A stretch of 64,000 bases of DNA from Bacillota bacterium (GCA_023400055.1 JAEXFN010000035.1:62001-126000), one strand, 5' to 3'; numbered from the stretch's first letter, positions 1 to 9,235 are shown. Translations and numbers: made by a program. The notes: a model not told the origin generated them from the letters alone.

Positions 1-534
1 CATCCGGGTCACCGGCCGCAGTCCGGGCGGCGCTATCAAAACATAATTCACTAGATAACCGGTAAAATGCAAGGCGATATAGTTCATCATGATCGTGCTA
101 ATGACCTCATGTGCGCCGAAGCGAGCTTTGAAATAGCCGGGGATGGCTCCCCAGATCCCCCCCGCCAGCATCCCCCCGAGCATGGTCAGAGGAATGTGGA
201 GCCAGGCCGGCAAGCCGGTGAAGGCGGCACCGATCCAGGCGGCGACGATCATTCCCATGATATACTGACCTTCAGCGCCGATATTAAATAAACCGCAGCG
301 GAAGGAGACGGCGATGCTCAAGCCCGTCAAAAGCAGCGGCGACACATAAACCATCGTCTCTCCGAACTTGGTGGGACTCCCGAACGCGCCGAAGAATAAA
401 TGATGATAAGCGACCAAAGGATTGTTGCCAAACCAGCCGATGATGAAAAATCCGGCAATCAAGGCGCAACCCAGCGCGATCAGTGGAAATAACAGCTTGG
501 AACCGTATTCTTTGAGTTTGATGCTCATATTCAT
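1..534 (-). CDS. ABC transporter permease, NupP/YufP-like (partial)
   Basis: The frame is open from an ATG at 534 to the left edge, giving the first 178 codons; the C-terminus is outside the window. It starts MNMSIKLKEYG, followed by a hydrophobic segment and several more membrane segments with Gly/Ala-rich loops (SFRCGLFNIGAEGQ, about residues 85-98), typical of the branched-chain/ribose-type permeases of BMP-family nucleoside importers. The start overlaps the stop of the upstream ATPase gene (TGATG), so the two are translationally coupled. Role: one membrane subunit of the importer whose ATPase and binding protein follow at 534-3329. The substrate (nucleoside or similar) is inferred from the family only. 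Confidence 0.85.
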   Translation of the reverse strand, partial: MNMSIKLKEYGSKLLFPLIALGCALIAGFFIIGWFGNNPLVAYHHLFFGAFGSPTKFGETMVYVSPLLLTGLSIAVSFRCGLFNIGAEGQYIMGMIVAAWIGAAFTGLPAWLHIPLTMLGGMLAGGIWGAIPGYFKARFGAHEVISTIMMNYIALHFTGYLVNYVLIAPPGLRPVTRM

Positions 535-2096
535 CAGTTCACGCTCACCGCCTCTTTGGTGGAATCTAAACGGAGCCCGCCGGTCATCATCAGCCCTAAT
601 TTTTCTTCGCTGGCTTCCTCGCGGGGCAGCACTCCCACGATCTCGCCCTCGTAGATGACGGCGATCCGGTCGGCCAAAGCCAGCACCTCGTCCAGTTCCA
701 GTGAGAACAAGAGCAACGCCTTGCCGCGGTCCCGCTCCCGGATCAGTTGCTGGTGCACAAATTCGATAGCCCCGACATCCAGACCGCGGGTCGGCTGGGC
801 GACCACCAACAGCTTGGGATTGCGCTGGATCTCCCGGGCGATGACCACTTTTTGCTGATTGCCGCCGGAAAGCGTATTCGCCTCCACTTTGGCGCCGGGC
901 GTCCGGATGTCGAATTGCTCGATTAACTCCCTGGCATTAGCCTGGGAGCGTTCCTCATTGATAAAGCCGTAACGTTCGAACTCCGGAGTCCGGTACACTT
1001 CCAGAATCAGATTTTCCTGAAGCGAAAAGTCCAGCACCAGGCCGCGCTTTTGGCGATCCTCGGGAATATGGCCCACTCCCAGCTCGATGATACGCCGGGG
1101 CGTTTGATTGGTGATGTCCCGGTCCCCCAGGAAGATCCGGCCGCCGCTGGCTGGCCGCAAACCGGTGATGGTCTCGATCAATTCGGACTGGCCGTTGCCG
1201 TCCACGCCGGCGACGGCCAGGATCTCCCCGGCGCGGACCGCCAGGTTGACTCCGCGGACCGCCGGCAGTTTCCGGTTGTCAAGCGCCTGCAGATTCTCAA
1301 TCCGCAATACGGTCTCACCGAACCGGGGCGGTTCCTTGACCACCTCCAGGAGAACCTTCCGGCCGACCATCATCTCGGCCAATGCCTCCATATCGGTGGC
1401 GTCTCCCCGGACGGTACTCACGACCTCGCCGCGGCGGATGACCGTGATCCGGTCGGCGAATTTCAAGACTTCTTTCAGCTTATGAGTGATAAAGATGACC
1501 GATTTGCCCGCCTCGACCAATTTCCGGAGGATCTTTCCCAACTCCTCCGCTTCCTGGGGGGTCAACACCGATGTCGGTTCATCCAACACCAGGATCTCCG
1601 CTTCCCGGTAAAGCGCCTTGAGAATCTCCACCCGCTGCTGCAGACCGACGCTGATATCCTGAACCTTGGCCGCGAGGTCGACCTTCAAGCCCAACTCCTC
1701 GGCGAGGGCCGTAATCTTCCGGGCCGCCCGGGCCCGGTCCAGCCGTCCTAGCGCTTGTTTGGGTTCAGCCCCGAGAATGATATTCTCTAAAACCGTGAAG
1801 GGCGGGATCAACATGAAATGCTGGTGGACCATGCCGATACCGAAACTGATGGCCTGGAGCGGCGAGTTGATCTCCACCTTCCGTCCCTGCAGCAGAATCT
1901 CTCCGGAATCGGGTTTGTACAACCCGTAAAGGATCTTCATCAGGGTTGTCTTTCCGGCACCGTTTTCTCCCAGAAGCGCATGAACTTCACCCCGGCGCAA
2001 TTCGAAACTAATATCGTGATTGGCGCGCACTCCCGGAAAACTCTTGCAGATATTCCGCATCGCCAGAACTATGTTTGAATTGGGGTCCGAATCCAT
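534..2096 (-). CDS. BMP-type ABC transporter ATP-binding protein (two fused ATPase domains)
   Basis: The product is 520 aa. The start at 2096 is chosen because GGAGGTGAAGTT lies directly before it; an upstream in-frame Met at 2219 lacks a ribosome site. The first ATPase domain has Walker A GENGAGKTT and Walker B ILVLDEPTS, with a degenerate signature SVGLQQ. The second has LSGGNQQK but a poor Walker A (GVDGNGQSE) and Walker B (LLVVAQPTRGLD). This asymmetry is usual for sugar/nucleoside RbsA/NupO-type double ATPases. It energises import together with the permease at 1-534 and the binding protein at 2331-3329. A terminator at 2270-2297 separates it from the binding protein gene. Confidence 0.92.
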   Translation of the reverse strand: MDSDPNSNIVLAMRNICKSFPGVRANHDISFELRRGEVHALLGENGAGKTTLMKILYGLYKPDSGEILLQGRKVEINSPLQAISFGIGMVHQHFMLIPPFTVLENIILGAEPKQALGRLDRARAARKITALAEELGLKVDLAAKVQDISVGLQQRVEILKALYREAEILVLDEPTSVLTPQEAEELGKILRKLVEAGKSVIFITHKLKEVLKFADRITVIRRGEVVSTVRGDATDMEALAEMMVGRKVLLEVVKEPPRFGETVLRIENLQALDNRKLPAVRGVNLAVRAGEILAVAGVDGNGQSELIETITGLRPASGGRIFLGDRDITNQTPRRIIELGVGHIPEDRQKRGLVLDFSLQENLILEVYRTPEFERYGFINEERSQANARELIEQFDIRTPGAKVEANTLSGGNQQKVVIAREIQRNPKLLVVAQPTRGLDVGAIEFVHQQLIRERDRGKALLLFSLELDEVLALADRIAVIYEGEIVGVLPREEASEEKLGLMMTGGLRLDSTKEAVSVN

Positions 2097-2269
2097 AACT
2101 TCACCTCCTACACATAACCGGTATACGGGCAATCCCAGCGAACTTATCCGTATATCCTCATCTCGATGCGATGAATCGCCTGACTTGGGCAAAGCAGCAA
2201 AATATTCGTATTTTCGCAAAGATTCGCCTCCGGCGCGTCAATAATCCGGGAGACGAATCGGAACACCTT

Positions 2270-2297
2270 AAAAAAGTGCCGGCAGTTAGCCGGCACT
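2270..2297 (-). terminator. Rho-independent terminator between the binding protein and ATPase genes
   Basis: A perfect 9-bp stem (AGTGCCGGC / GCCGGCACT, loop 2284-2288) is followed on the minus strand by a run of six T. It would release most transcripts after the binding-protein gene, giving more binding protein than membrane subunits. Confidence 0.8.
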
Positions 2298-2330
2298 ATC
2301 CCTGTCCAAACCGTTATTCGCTATTTCAAA

Positions 2331-3329
2331 TTACTTGACGTCCTTGGGATCAACCGGAACTTTGATCTTTCCGGCGATGATCTGCTTTTTGAATTGCTCC
2401 GCGCGAGCCAGGGCTTTGGCGGAAGCGGTCTTTTTGGCGCTTTCGCTGACGCCGACGCCATTTTCGGCGAGGCCCAGCTCGAGGGTGCCGCCGCTGAATT
2501 TGCCGTTCATCGCCTCGACGGAAGAATTAAAGACACCAATGTCGACCCGCTTGACCATGCTGGCGATGACCCGGCTCTTGCCGTTCACGAGGCCCTCGTT
2601 GTATTGGTCCTTATCCACGCCGATCGCCCAGTAGCCCTCACCTTTCTCTTTGGCGGCGGCGATAACGCCCAAGCCGCTGGCACCAGCCGCGTGGTAAATG
2701 ATATCCGCGCCGACGGCGAATTGCGAGGCGGCCAGTTCCTTACCCTTGGTGGGGTTGTCAAAAGCGCCGACATATTGGGAGAAGATCTGGGTTTTCGGAT
2801 AAGCCGCCTTGACGCCGGCCCGGTAACCCGCTTCAAACTTCTTGATCAATGGGAATTCCATGCCGCCGACGAAACCGACCTTATGGGTCTTGGAATCGAT
2901 GCCGGCGATCACGCCGACCAGGAAGGAACCCTCATTTTCTTTGAAGAGGACTGAACGAACGTTGGGGCTTTTCACCTCGGCGTCGATGATCCCGAAATGC
3001 TGGTTGGGATAGGCTTTAGCCACCTCGGTCAGGGCATCCTGCATCAAAAAGCCGATGGACCAGATCATATCGAATTTCTGATCGGCCAGGCTTTTCAGGT
3101 TCGGCACATAGTCTTCCATTTTTGAGGATTCAACGACTTTGATGTCGATCCCGTATTGTTTCTGCAACAGTTTTAAACCGTCGTAGGCTGCGTCGTTGAA
3201 GGACTTGTCACCCAGACCCCCGATATCGGTGACCATGGCCACCCGGAATTTACTGGCCGCCATTCCGGTGATGGAGAGGGACAAAATCAGCGTCACCGCC
3301 ATCAATACCAGCAGGATTCGTTTTTTCAT
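2331..3329 (-). CDS. BMP-family substrate-binding protein of ABC importer
   Basis: The product is 332 aa. The start at 3329 follows GAGGAGGATAATT; the 33 upstream in-frame codons are probably leader. It has an N-terminal signal peptide (residues 1-24, KKRILLVLMAVTLILSLS). The mature part has the family hallmarks VTDIGGLGDKSFNDAAYDGL and WSIGFLMQDAL, and later GADIIYHAAGASGLGV. It captures a nucleoside-like ligand outside the membrane and delivers it to the permeases. No lipobox cysteine is visible at the signal peptide end, unusual for a monoderm BMP lipoprotein; it may be held by an uncleaved signal anchor or be periplasmic in a diderm lineage. Confidence 0.92.
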   Translation of the reverse strand: MKKRILLVLMAVTLILSLSITGMAASKFRVAMVTDIGGLGDKSFNDAAYDGLKLLQKQYGIDIKVVESSKMEDYVPNLKSLADQKFDMIWSIGFLMQDALTEVAKAYPNQHFGIIDAEVKSPNVRSVLFKENEGSFLVGVIAGIDSKTHKVGFVGGMEFPLIKKFEAGYRAGVKAAYPKTQIFSQYVGAFDNPTKGKELAASQFAVGADIIYHAAGASGLGVIAAAKEKGEGYWAIGVDKDQYNEGLVNGKSRVIASMVKRVDIGVFNSSVEAMNGKFSGGTLELGLAENGVGVSESAKKTASAKALARAEQFKKQIIAGKIKVPVDPKDVK

Positions 3330-3698
3330 AATTATCCTCCTCGTTAATTTTTTAACATTTAAAGTTTCGCTTCGGCCGTCAATTCTCCTCTTCCAAATTA
3401 TAAATTTTTTGTAAGTAAAAATTTTCACGGCTACCTGCGAGCTTGCCAGCTCCGTTGGGGCAACCGCTCCACTTAGAAGAGGTAATCGGTGGATAAAAAA
3501 TTCGATTGGTGATCGCGGATGATCCGGTTGATCAATGCCTTGTTCATGTCGTTGCTTTTGGCCGCGACCAACGTCCGGATGGAGAAGACCCGGCGATTAA
3601 TTCGCGCGAAACCGCCGGGAATGTCAAATTTGGGCATATCAGGGAGAGCGGCCCGATATAATGAATCGAAAACCGAGTATCTGAGGGAGGGATCCGCT
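3330..3698. other. Divergent intergenic region
   Basis: This lies between the importer operon (leftward) and the DUF2935 gene (rightward). A TATAAT box read leftward lies at 3402-3397. A rightward TATAAT lies at 3657-3662, but I see no convincing -35 for either. A small GAGC/GCTC hairpin lies near 3440-3455. No purine-riboswitch core was recognised. Confidence 0.35.
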
Positions 3699-4505
3699 GT
3701 GGATAACGTATCTGCCGCTATCCTGTACGAACATCGTTTCTGGCTGCAGGTCCTGGGCGACCATGCCCGTTTTATCCTCACCTCGCTCGCGCCAGCCGAG
3801 CAACCCCAGATTGAGCAAGCCCAGTATTTCATCAACGACCTCGACCAGCTGCTGAGCGAGGCCCGTCAATGCAAAGACGGACCGGAAATGGCGGCGCTGA
3901 CCCAGCGGGCTTTCCAACAGGCGCAAGCGCTCCGCAATTTCAAGCTGGAGCTTTTGAACGCCCATCTGACGGTAGGGATTCAAAGTTCCCTGAGTCCGAC
4001 CTTTTATAACCATATGGTCAATGAAGTGGAAGAGTATCTGCGCATCTTGAGTTCCCTGCTGACGGGCCAGCAGCCGCCATTGCTCAATCCCCTCCATTAT
4101 CATCTGCTCTGGCTGAAAGATGCCGAGGGACACGCCAATGGCTTGAGCGTGCGGCTCGATGATACGGAACGCGAGCTGATCCAGCAGAGCGATTCATTCC
4201 GGCTGCTGTTCAATCAGTACTATAATAAAGCAGTAGAATTTTCAGGGTATCTGCGGACCGGGAACAATGATTTTCCGGCATTGGCCCGGCTGAACTTGGA
4301 CGTGGAGACGACGATGCGCAATTTCCGGGGATTTCTGCTTTCCTTGGCGGAAACCGTACAGAGCAAAACAGTCTTGAGCGTGCTGACGTTGTTAATCCCC
4401 GACCACATGGATCGCGAGGAATGCTACTACCTGAACAAGTTGGCCCGGGTGTCCCAGGTCAAGCCGGAGGATTGCGATCCGGCCCGGCCCCGGGTGGAGG
4501 ATTGA
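3699..4505 (+). CDS. DUF2935 domain protein (ferritin-like helical bundle)
   Basis: The product is 268 aa. I place the start at the GTG at 3699, preceded by GGGAGGG with 6-nt spacing; the in-frame ATG at 3519 has no ribosome site. It opens with YEHRFWLQVLGDHARFI, the DUF2935 signature, and a second similar segment appears after residue 120 (PLHYHLLWLKDAEGHA). Family members are small all-alpha proteins of clostridia and bacilli with conserved His/Glu suggestive of metal binding; biochemical role unknown. It stands alone, divergent from the BMP importer. Confidence 0.85.
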   Translation: MDNVSAAILYEHRFWLQVLGDHARFILTSLAPAEQPQIEQAQYFINDLDQLLSEARQCKDGPEMAALTQRAFQQAQALRNFKLELLNAHLTVGIQSSLSPTFYNHMVNEVEEYLRILSSLLTGQQPPLLNPLHYHLLWLKDAEGHANGLSVRLDDTERELIQQSDSFRLLFNQYYNKAVEFSGYLRTGNNDFPALARLNLDVETTMRNFRGFLLSLAETVQSKTVLSVLTLLIPDHMDREECYYLNKLARVSQVKPEDCDPARPRVED

Positions 4506-4604
4506 CGGATCCTGTTATCATGCGCTACGGCCGTTAACTAAATGAGTTGTCTTAATCAAATCAGGACTCATCGATTGAAATACGCAACACGGCATATTAA
4601 GATA

Positions 4605-5441
4605 TCAGGCCAGCCAGCGGCCTTCACAGATCGTCTCGGCCGGCCCGGTCATGTAGACCGTATCGTCGGCCGCCCATTCGATATCGAGATCGCCGCCAGC
4701 CAGATGAACCGTTACGTTCCGGCCGGTCCGGCCATTGAGCGCCGTCGCCACCGCTGCCGCGCAGGAACCGGTGCCGCAGGCCAGAGTGCTCCCGGCCCCG
4801 CGTTCCCAGGTCCGGACTTTAATTTCCCGATCATTGGCCACTTCCACCCAGTTAACGTTGGTCCCCTCCGGAAAAACGGGATGCTTTTCGATGGCCGGTC
4901 CCAGCCGGACCGGATCAATGGCGCCGACATCGGGGACCATAATCATCGTATGAGGGACTCCCATCAGCAAGCTGGTGATACGGTAAACGGTCCCGGCGAC
5001 CGGCAGGGCCTCGTCGATCACCGGACCGTCCGGGCCACTCATCGGCAATTCGCTGCGGCGCAACCTGGGTTTTCCCATATTCACCCGGACCGCGGCTACC
5101 TTATCCCTCCGACGGATAAGCTCGGGGATAATTGGGCCGGCCAAGGTCGCGACGGTGAAACTTTCCTTTGCAATCAGCCCTTTTTCATAGACATATTTGG
5201 CAAAGCAACGGATTCCGTTGCCGCACATCTGCGCTTCACTGCCGTCGGCATTGATGATCCGCATCCCGATGTCGGCTTGAGCGGCCGGTAACACCACCAG
5301 GAGCCCGTCAGCACCCACTCCGAAATGACGGTCGCACAACCGGCGCGCCAAGGCCAGATAGTCGACGGCGCTGTCCTGCGCCATCCCGTTTATTACGATA
5401 AAATCATTGCCTAAACCGTGCATTTTGGCAAATTCCCACAT
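4605..5441 (-). CDS. dapF: Diaminopimelate epimerase
   Basis: The product is 278 aa, full length for the family. DapF converts LL- to meso-diaminopimelate in the lysine/peptidoglycan pathway, in the cytoplasm. Both catalytic cysteines are present: C73 in MCGNGIRC and C222 in ACGTGSCA. The N-terminus has FAKMHGLGNDFIVI as in other DapF proteins. The start follows GGGAGTGAATCGGT. It lies only 6 nt downstream of the MocR-type regulator gene and is almost certainly cotranscribed with it, suggesting that the regulator responds to a DAP/lysine-related amine. Confidence 0.97.
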   Translation of the reverse strand: MWEFAKMHGLGNDFIVINGMAQDSAVDYLALARRLCDRHFGVGADGLLVVLPAAQADIGMRIINADGSEAQMCGNGIRCFAKYVYEKGLIAKESFTVATLAGPIIPELIRRRDKVAAVRVNMGKPRLRRSELPMSGPDGPVIDEALPVAGTVYRITSLLMGVPHTMIMVPDVGAIDPVRLGPAIEKHPVFPEGTNVNWVEVANDREIKVRTWERGAGSTLACGTGSCAAAVATALNGRTGRNVTVHLAGGDLDIEWAADDTVYMTGPAETICEGRWLA

Positions 5442-5447
5442 ACCGAT

Positions 5448-6899
5448 TCACTCCCGCTTTCCGCTCAATTCGCGAATGGCCTCCCCGATGAGGGCGAAAC
5501 CCTGTTCGATCTCCCAGCGGTCCACCCGGGAGACGCTCAAGCGCAGGGAATCCCGGCCCGAACCGTCGCTATAGAAAATATCGCCCGGCGTGAACAAAAC
5601 GCCCTTCTGATAGCAGCGGGCCAATAGTTGCCGGGCCTCGATCCCGTCCAGCTCGATCAGGAGATGCAGCCCGCCGTCCCCCCAGACGCGGCGGCAGGGG
5701 ATATACTGGCCGGCCAGGGCCAGGGCTTGTTCGTATTTTTCTTTATACAGTTTTTTGGCGCGTTTCAGGTACTGCTGGAAGCGGCCGTTCTGGAGGTACT
5801 CGTACAAAACGGCCTGGTCGAGCAGGGAGGTATAGATGTTGCGGTAAAACTTGATCCGCTCCAGATAGGCGATGAGCTTGGCATCGCCGCTGATCCAGCC
5901 GATCCGGATGCCCGGGAAGAGGATCTTGGAGAAACTGCCCAGGCAAACCACGCCGTTGCCGGTGCCGGCCAGGGCGATCAGCGGGCTGACATGGGCGCCC
6001 GAGTGGCGCAGTTCTTCGTTGAAGCCCTCCTCCACCAGCGGCACCTGATACTTGCCGAACAGCTCCAGCACCTTGCGCCGCTTTTCCGGCGCCATCACCA
6101 GCCCGGTCGGGTTATGGTAGGATGGCATAATGAAACCCAGCTTCACGCCGGGTTGCGCCAGTGCCTGCTCCAGATCGGACGGATCGATCCCGTCTTCGCG
6201 CATGGGTACGCCGCAGACCTGCAGCCCGGACAGTTTCATGATGTCCAGGGCCAGATTGTGGGTGGGGTTCTCGCAGACCACCCGGTCGCCGGGATCGGTC
6301 AATGCCGCCATCACCAGCGAGAAGCTTTCGGTGAAACCGTTGGTGATCAAGAGATCCTTGCCGCGGAAATCGACCCCCTTCTCCTCCAGATAATGTTTCA
6401 GGTATTCGATCAGCGGGCGGTAGCCCTGGGCGTCACCGTAGTTGAGCAGCTTCTCCCCTTCGAGGGAAATCCGGTTCAAAAAGGCCCGTTTGATCTCCTC
6501 GATCTCAAAGATGCTCTCATCCGGCGCCAGGCTGTTGAAAGGGATCATCCCCGGCCGCCATTGCCAGGCGGTGGCCGTCTCGTTCAGATCCCAGGCGGTC
6601 CGGCCATAATCACTGATCCGGCGCCGCCAGTCCAGCACCGGCTGCTGCTCCTGATGGGCCGTCACCGCGTTGACATAGGCCCCCTGGCCGTGAATATTCT
6701 CGATCAGCGCCGCGTCCTGCAGCTCCTGATAGGCCATGATCACCGTGTTCCGGCTGACCTTCAGGATATGGCTCAATTCCCGGGTCGACGGCAACCGCAC
6801 CCCCTTGCGCAGCGCGCCGCTGGTAATCAGCTCCCGGATATAGGCGCTGATCTGTTGGTAAATCGGACTTTCGGAAGTTAGTTTCAAATCCCCGAACAT
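5448..6899 (-). CDS. MocR/GabR-like regulator: GntR winged helix fused to aminotransferase fold
   Basis: The product is 483 aa. Residues 10-76 form a GntR winged helix (PIYQQISAYIRELI, LPSTRELS, SRNTVIMAYQEL). Residues about 110-480 form a fold-type I aminotransferase domain with PSYHNPTG and SFSKILFPG (PLP lysine K325). The usual EDDY motif, which supplies the Asp and Tyr that hold the PLP ring, reads E290-E291-G292-F293 here, so Asp is Glu and Tyr is Phe; I checked this on the DNA. Such proteins normally bind PLP as a sensor rather than catalysing transamination. It heads an operon with dapF. The start follows AGGTGATGTCAAT. Confidence 0.92.
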   Translation of the reverse strand: MFGDLKLTSESPIYQQISAYIRELITSGALRKGVRLPSTRELSHILKVSRNTVIMAYQELQDAALIENIHGQGAYVNAVTAHQEQQPVLDWRRRISDYGRTAWDLNETATAWQWRPGMIPFNSLAPDESIFEIEEIKRAFLNRISLEGEKLLNYGDAQGYRPLIEYLKHYLEEKGVDFRGKDLLITNGFTESFSLVMAALTDPGDRVVCENPTHNLALDIMKLSGLQVCGVPMREDGIDPSDLEQALAQPGVKLGFIMPSYHNPTGLVMAPEKRRKVLELFGKYQVPLVEEGFNEELRHSGAHVSPLIALAGTGNGVVCLGSFSKILFPGIRIGWISGDAKLIAYLERIKFYRNIYTSLLDQAVLYEYLQNGRFQQYLKRAKKLYKEKYEQALALAGQYIPCRRVWGDGGLHLLIELDGIEARQLLARCYQKGVLFTPGDIFYSDGSGRDSLRLSVSRVDRWEIEQGFALIGEAIRELSGKRE

Positions 6900-7012
6900 A
6901 TTGACATCACCTACTCACCATTCTGCCACAAAAACCGGAACCTTCCAAGCACCAGCGACGGTCATTTTTGGTAGCGCCGTGGCTCAGCGGTCCGGAATCC
7001 TTGCCAAATGAA

Positions 7013-7031
7013 AAACGGCCGTCCGCCGTTT
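7013..7031 (-). terminator. Terminator after sfsA
   Basis: The stem is AAACGGC / GCCGTTT with a 5-nt loop. On the minus strand the right arm runs into TTTTT, just past the sfsA stop at 7050. Confidence 0.6.
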
Positions 7032-7049
7032 CCTTCCCCGCCAAACCAG

Positions 7050-7751
7050 CTATAACAGTACCAACACCGGCCGGCCCAGAGCGATCTCCCGCTCGGTCAC
7101 CCGGCAGTCATAGGCCAGCACCTGTACGCCGCGTTCCCGGATCTCCCGCAGCTTGGCCCGGAACTCCGGCTGGGTTCGGTCGTTGGGGGTAAACTCCCGG
7201 GCGTCCGCCCGTTGAATCAAAAAGAGCACCGCCGCCCGAAGCCGCCCGCTCTGTAACCGGCCCAGCTCGGTCAGGTGTTTCAAGCCCCGTTCCGTCGGCG
7301 CGTCGGGAAACAGCGCCAACCCCTCCTCGACCAGCGTCACCGATTTGACCTCGATCACGGCCGCGCCCCGCGCTTCGTCGCCCGCCAAATAAAAATCGAA
7401 CCGGCTATTGCCCATGGTATACTCCCGCCGCACCCCGGCATAGTCCCGGAACGGTTCCAGGGCCCCGCTGCGCAAGGCCTCTTCCACTACTGCGTTGGGC
7501 ACGGTGGCGTCGATACAGACCAATTCTCCCACCGCATTGCGGAGCAGCAGCAAACGGCCGGCGGTCTTGTGGTCCGGATCATCCTCGCGCGGCTCATACC
7601 ACAGATCGCGGCCCGGGACGATCAGCTCGCGAAGCCGCCCCGAGTTGGCCAGATGCAACTGAATCTCGCCGCCCGCTTCGTCCCGGGCCGTCACCACGAA
7701 ACGGTTCTTCCGGCCGAGGACCGTCCCTTTCCGTAATTTGGTGAATTGCAT
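7050..7751 (-). CDS. sfsA: SfsA-family DNA/RNA nuclease-fold protein
   Basis: The product is 233 aa, full length. Family motifs seen: LHLANSGRLRELI near residue 32, FDFYLAG near 117, EVKSVTLVEEGLALFPDAP near 134, and TERGLKHLTEL. The EVKS and upstream Asp form a PD-(D/E)XK-like nuclease centre. In E. coli the gene was named for stimulation of sugar fermentation, and some members bind or cut nucleic acid; the cellular role is unsettled. The start follows AAGGGACACCAACA. It is a single-gene unit with its own terminator. Confidence 0.93.
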   Translation of the reverse strand: MQFTKLRKGTVLGRKNRFVVTARDEAGGEIQLHLANSGRLRELIVPGRDLWYEPREDDPDHKTAGRLLLLRNAVGELVCIDATVPNAVVEEALRSGALEPFRDYAGVRREYTMGNSRFDFYLAGDEARGAAVIEVKSVTLVEEGLALFPDAPTERGLKHLTELGRLQSGRLRAAVLFLIQRADAREFTPNDRTQPEFRAKLREIRERGVQVLAYDCRVTEREIALGRPVLVLL

Positions 7752-7875
7752 TGTTGGTGTCCCTTTCGTGATGATTCGTTACCTGAAATGTTTTATTTCA
7801 TGGCTTGTTTATTGACATCATAACACTTTTGCAGCTTACTTAACTCTCACAAACCGAACTAAAGCAGTTCAAATA

Positions 7876-9051
7876 TCATCCTTCTGCTACCGTTGCGTTT
7901 CTGCAGCAATTCTTTCCTTGTGCTTTTGCCATATACAGGGCTTGGTCACTGAGTTTATAGAGCGTGTCAACACTGGTTTCTCCGTCCGGAATTATCGTGG
8001 AAAGTCCGATGCTTATGGTATACTTTATTTCAGGATCAGCGCCGACGGACGAATTTTCTATCGCTGCCCTTAATCTTTCCGCGATCTCAATGGCTTCTTT
8101 CTCGCCTATCCCGAGCAGCAATACGGCAAATTCCTCTCCGCCGTATCTGCCAAACAAGTCGTAATTCCGCAATTGTTTGCGGATGGTATCGACAAACCCT
8201 AGCAATACGATATCGCCCACATAATGGCCGTGCCGATCATTGATTTTCTTGAAATCATCGATGTCGATGAGCAAGTATGAGATCTGTTCCTGCTTTCTTG
8301 CAAACAGGGAAAGAAGCGATTCGGCCCGTTCGATGAAGGTTTTGCGGTTTAGGGTATTCGTCAATCCGTCGAAGGACGCCGCTTTCAGCAACTCCGCATC
8401 CAGTTTTTCCTTATCCAGCAGGATAAAACCGGTGCTTCCCACGAGCATTACCAGATAGAACACTAAAAACAGCCAGGTGTTAAAAATATTGGTTGAAGCC
8501 AATTTCATGTCAAGGTCTGTCATCACGGCCGCATAAACCCTGAAAAGCAGGAAAAGCATTGTAATGACATAAGAAACGGCGATTACTTTTTGGAGTATCG
8601 AAGCCTTCCGTTCCGCAACGAGCTTATATACGGGAAACACCATCAGTATTACCGTAATCCCGGACGAGAAGGCAATCCTGACATTCTCGGGAAATCCATC
8701 TGCCGTTACTGCGACAAATACGCTGATACAGCCGATGAGCAAGACGGTATAAGCCCTTTTTATCGTTTTGGTATAGCTGTTTTTCAGAATCATGAAAGCG
8801 CTCAACTCCAAAGCCGCGCCAATGAACAATACCGAATTTCCGACAGCTGCCAAAACCAGGCCAGGTATCATGCCCCTCAGCCCAATCATGATCCACCCCA
8901 GCGGCTGAAGCAATTTTGAAAGCAAAAACGTATTAACCGCTTTGCTGCGATTGTGTTGGGCCGTATATGAGATGATCAGCACGCCGGTTAAAAGGTGACC
9001 CAAAACGAGAACGATTAAAATCGTCCCCATGTTGACATTAAAGAAATCCAT
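7876..9051 (-). CDS. Membrane-bound diguanylate cyclase (GGDEF domain)
   Basis: The product is 391 aa. About seven hydrophobic segments occupy residues 8-215, then a GGDEF domain with FDGLTNTLNRKTF, IDIDDFKKINDRHGH and the catalytic loop RYGGEEF (GGEEF is an active variant). RNYD lies five residues before GGEEF, so the c-di-GMP inhibitory RxxD site is present. It should make c-di-GMP from GTP at the membrane in response to an unknown signal. The start follows GAGGGGTATGA. A copy of the recurrent leader motif lies at 9110-9235, directly upstream, so the gene may be controlled at the RNA level. Confidence 0.92.
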   Translation of the reverse strand: MDFFNVNMGTILIVLVLGHLLTGVLIISYTAQHNRSKAVNTFLLSKLLQPLGWIMIGLRGMIPGLVLAAVGNSVLFIGAALELSAFMILKNSYTKTIKRAYTVLLIGCISVFVAVTADGFPENVRIAFSSGITVILMVFPVYKLVAERKASILQKVIAVSYVITMLFLLFRVYAAVMTDLDMKLASTNIFNTWLFLVFYLVMLVGSTGFILLDKEKLDAELLKAASFDGLTNTLNRKTFIERAESLLSLFARKQEQISYLLIDIDDFKKINDRHGHYVGDIVLLGFVDTIRKQLRNYDLFGRYGGEEFAVLLLGIGEKEAIEIAERLRAAIENSSVGADPEIKYTISIGLSTIIPDGETSVDTLYKLSDQALYMAKAQGKNCCRNATVAEG

Positions 9052-9109
9052 TCATACCCCTCGCAGTTCCCGCGACCAATCAATTTTCTCTTTAAAATAT
9101 CGTTTTCTA

Positions 9110-9235
9110 AAAGCGTTGTGATGAACCCGGCCCGAAGGTCAGGACGATCATAAAAGCTCAGCGAAGTGAGGGATAAAGTCGTTTTTAAACCTTTGCAAAG
9201 CAATTTCCAATCTTAAAGACTTTATCCCATGGCTT
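9110..9235 (-). repeat. Recurrent leader motif, copy A (upstream of the GGDEF gene)
   Basis: On the minus strand it carries GAGCTTTTATGA, then CCTGAC, TTCGG, GGGTT and TCACAA, matching copies B (10930-11060) and C (15287-15326). An 11-bp inverted repeat GGGATAAAGTC / GACTTTATCCC spans 9170-9180 and 9218-9228. The spacing between conserved blocks is kept across copies. The whole 9052-9624 stretch has no gene I can support apart from this element. Confidence 0.5.

Noticed and set aside
1108..1485. Long opposite-strand ORFs over the ATPase, MocR, ubiD and NifK-like genes
   Set aside because: They mirror strong coding frames on the other strand and have no domain features or start signals.
3330..3480. 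Purine riboswitch before the BMP importer
   Set aside because: No conserved TATA...GTTTCTAC core; only a small GAGC hairpin.
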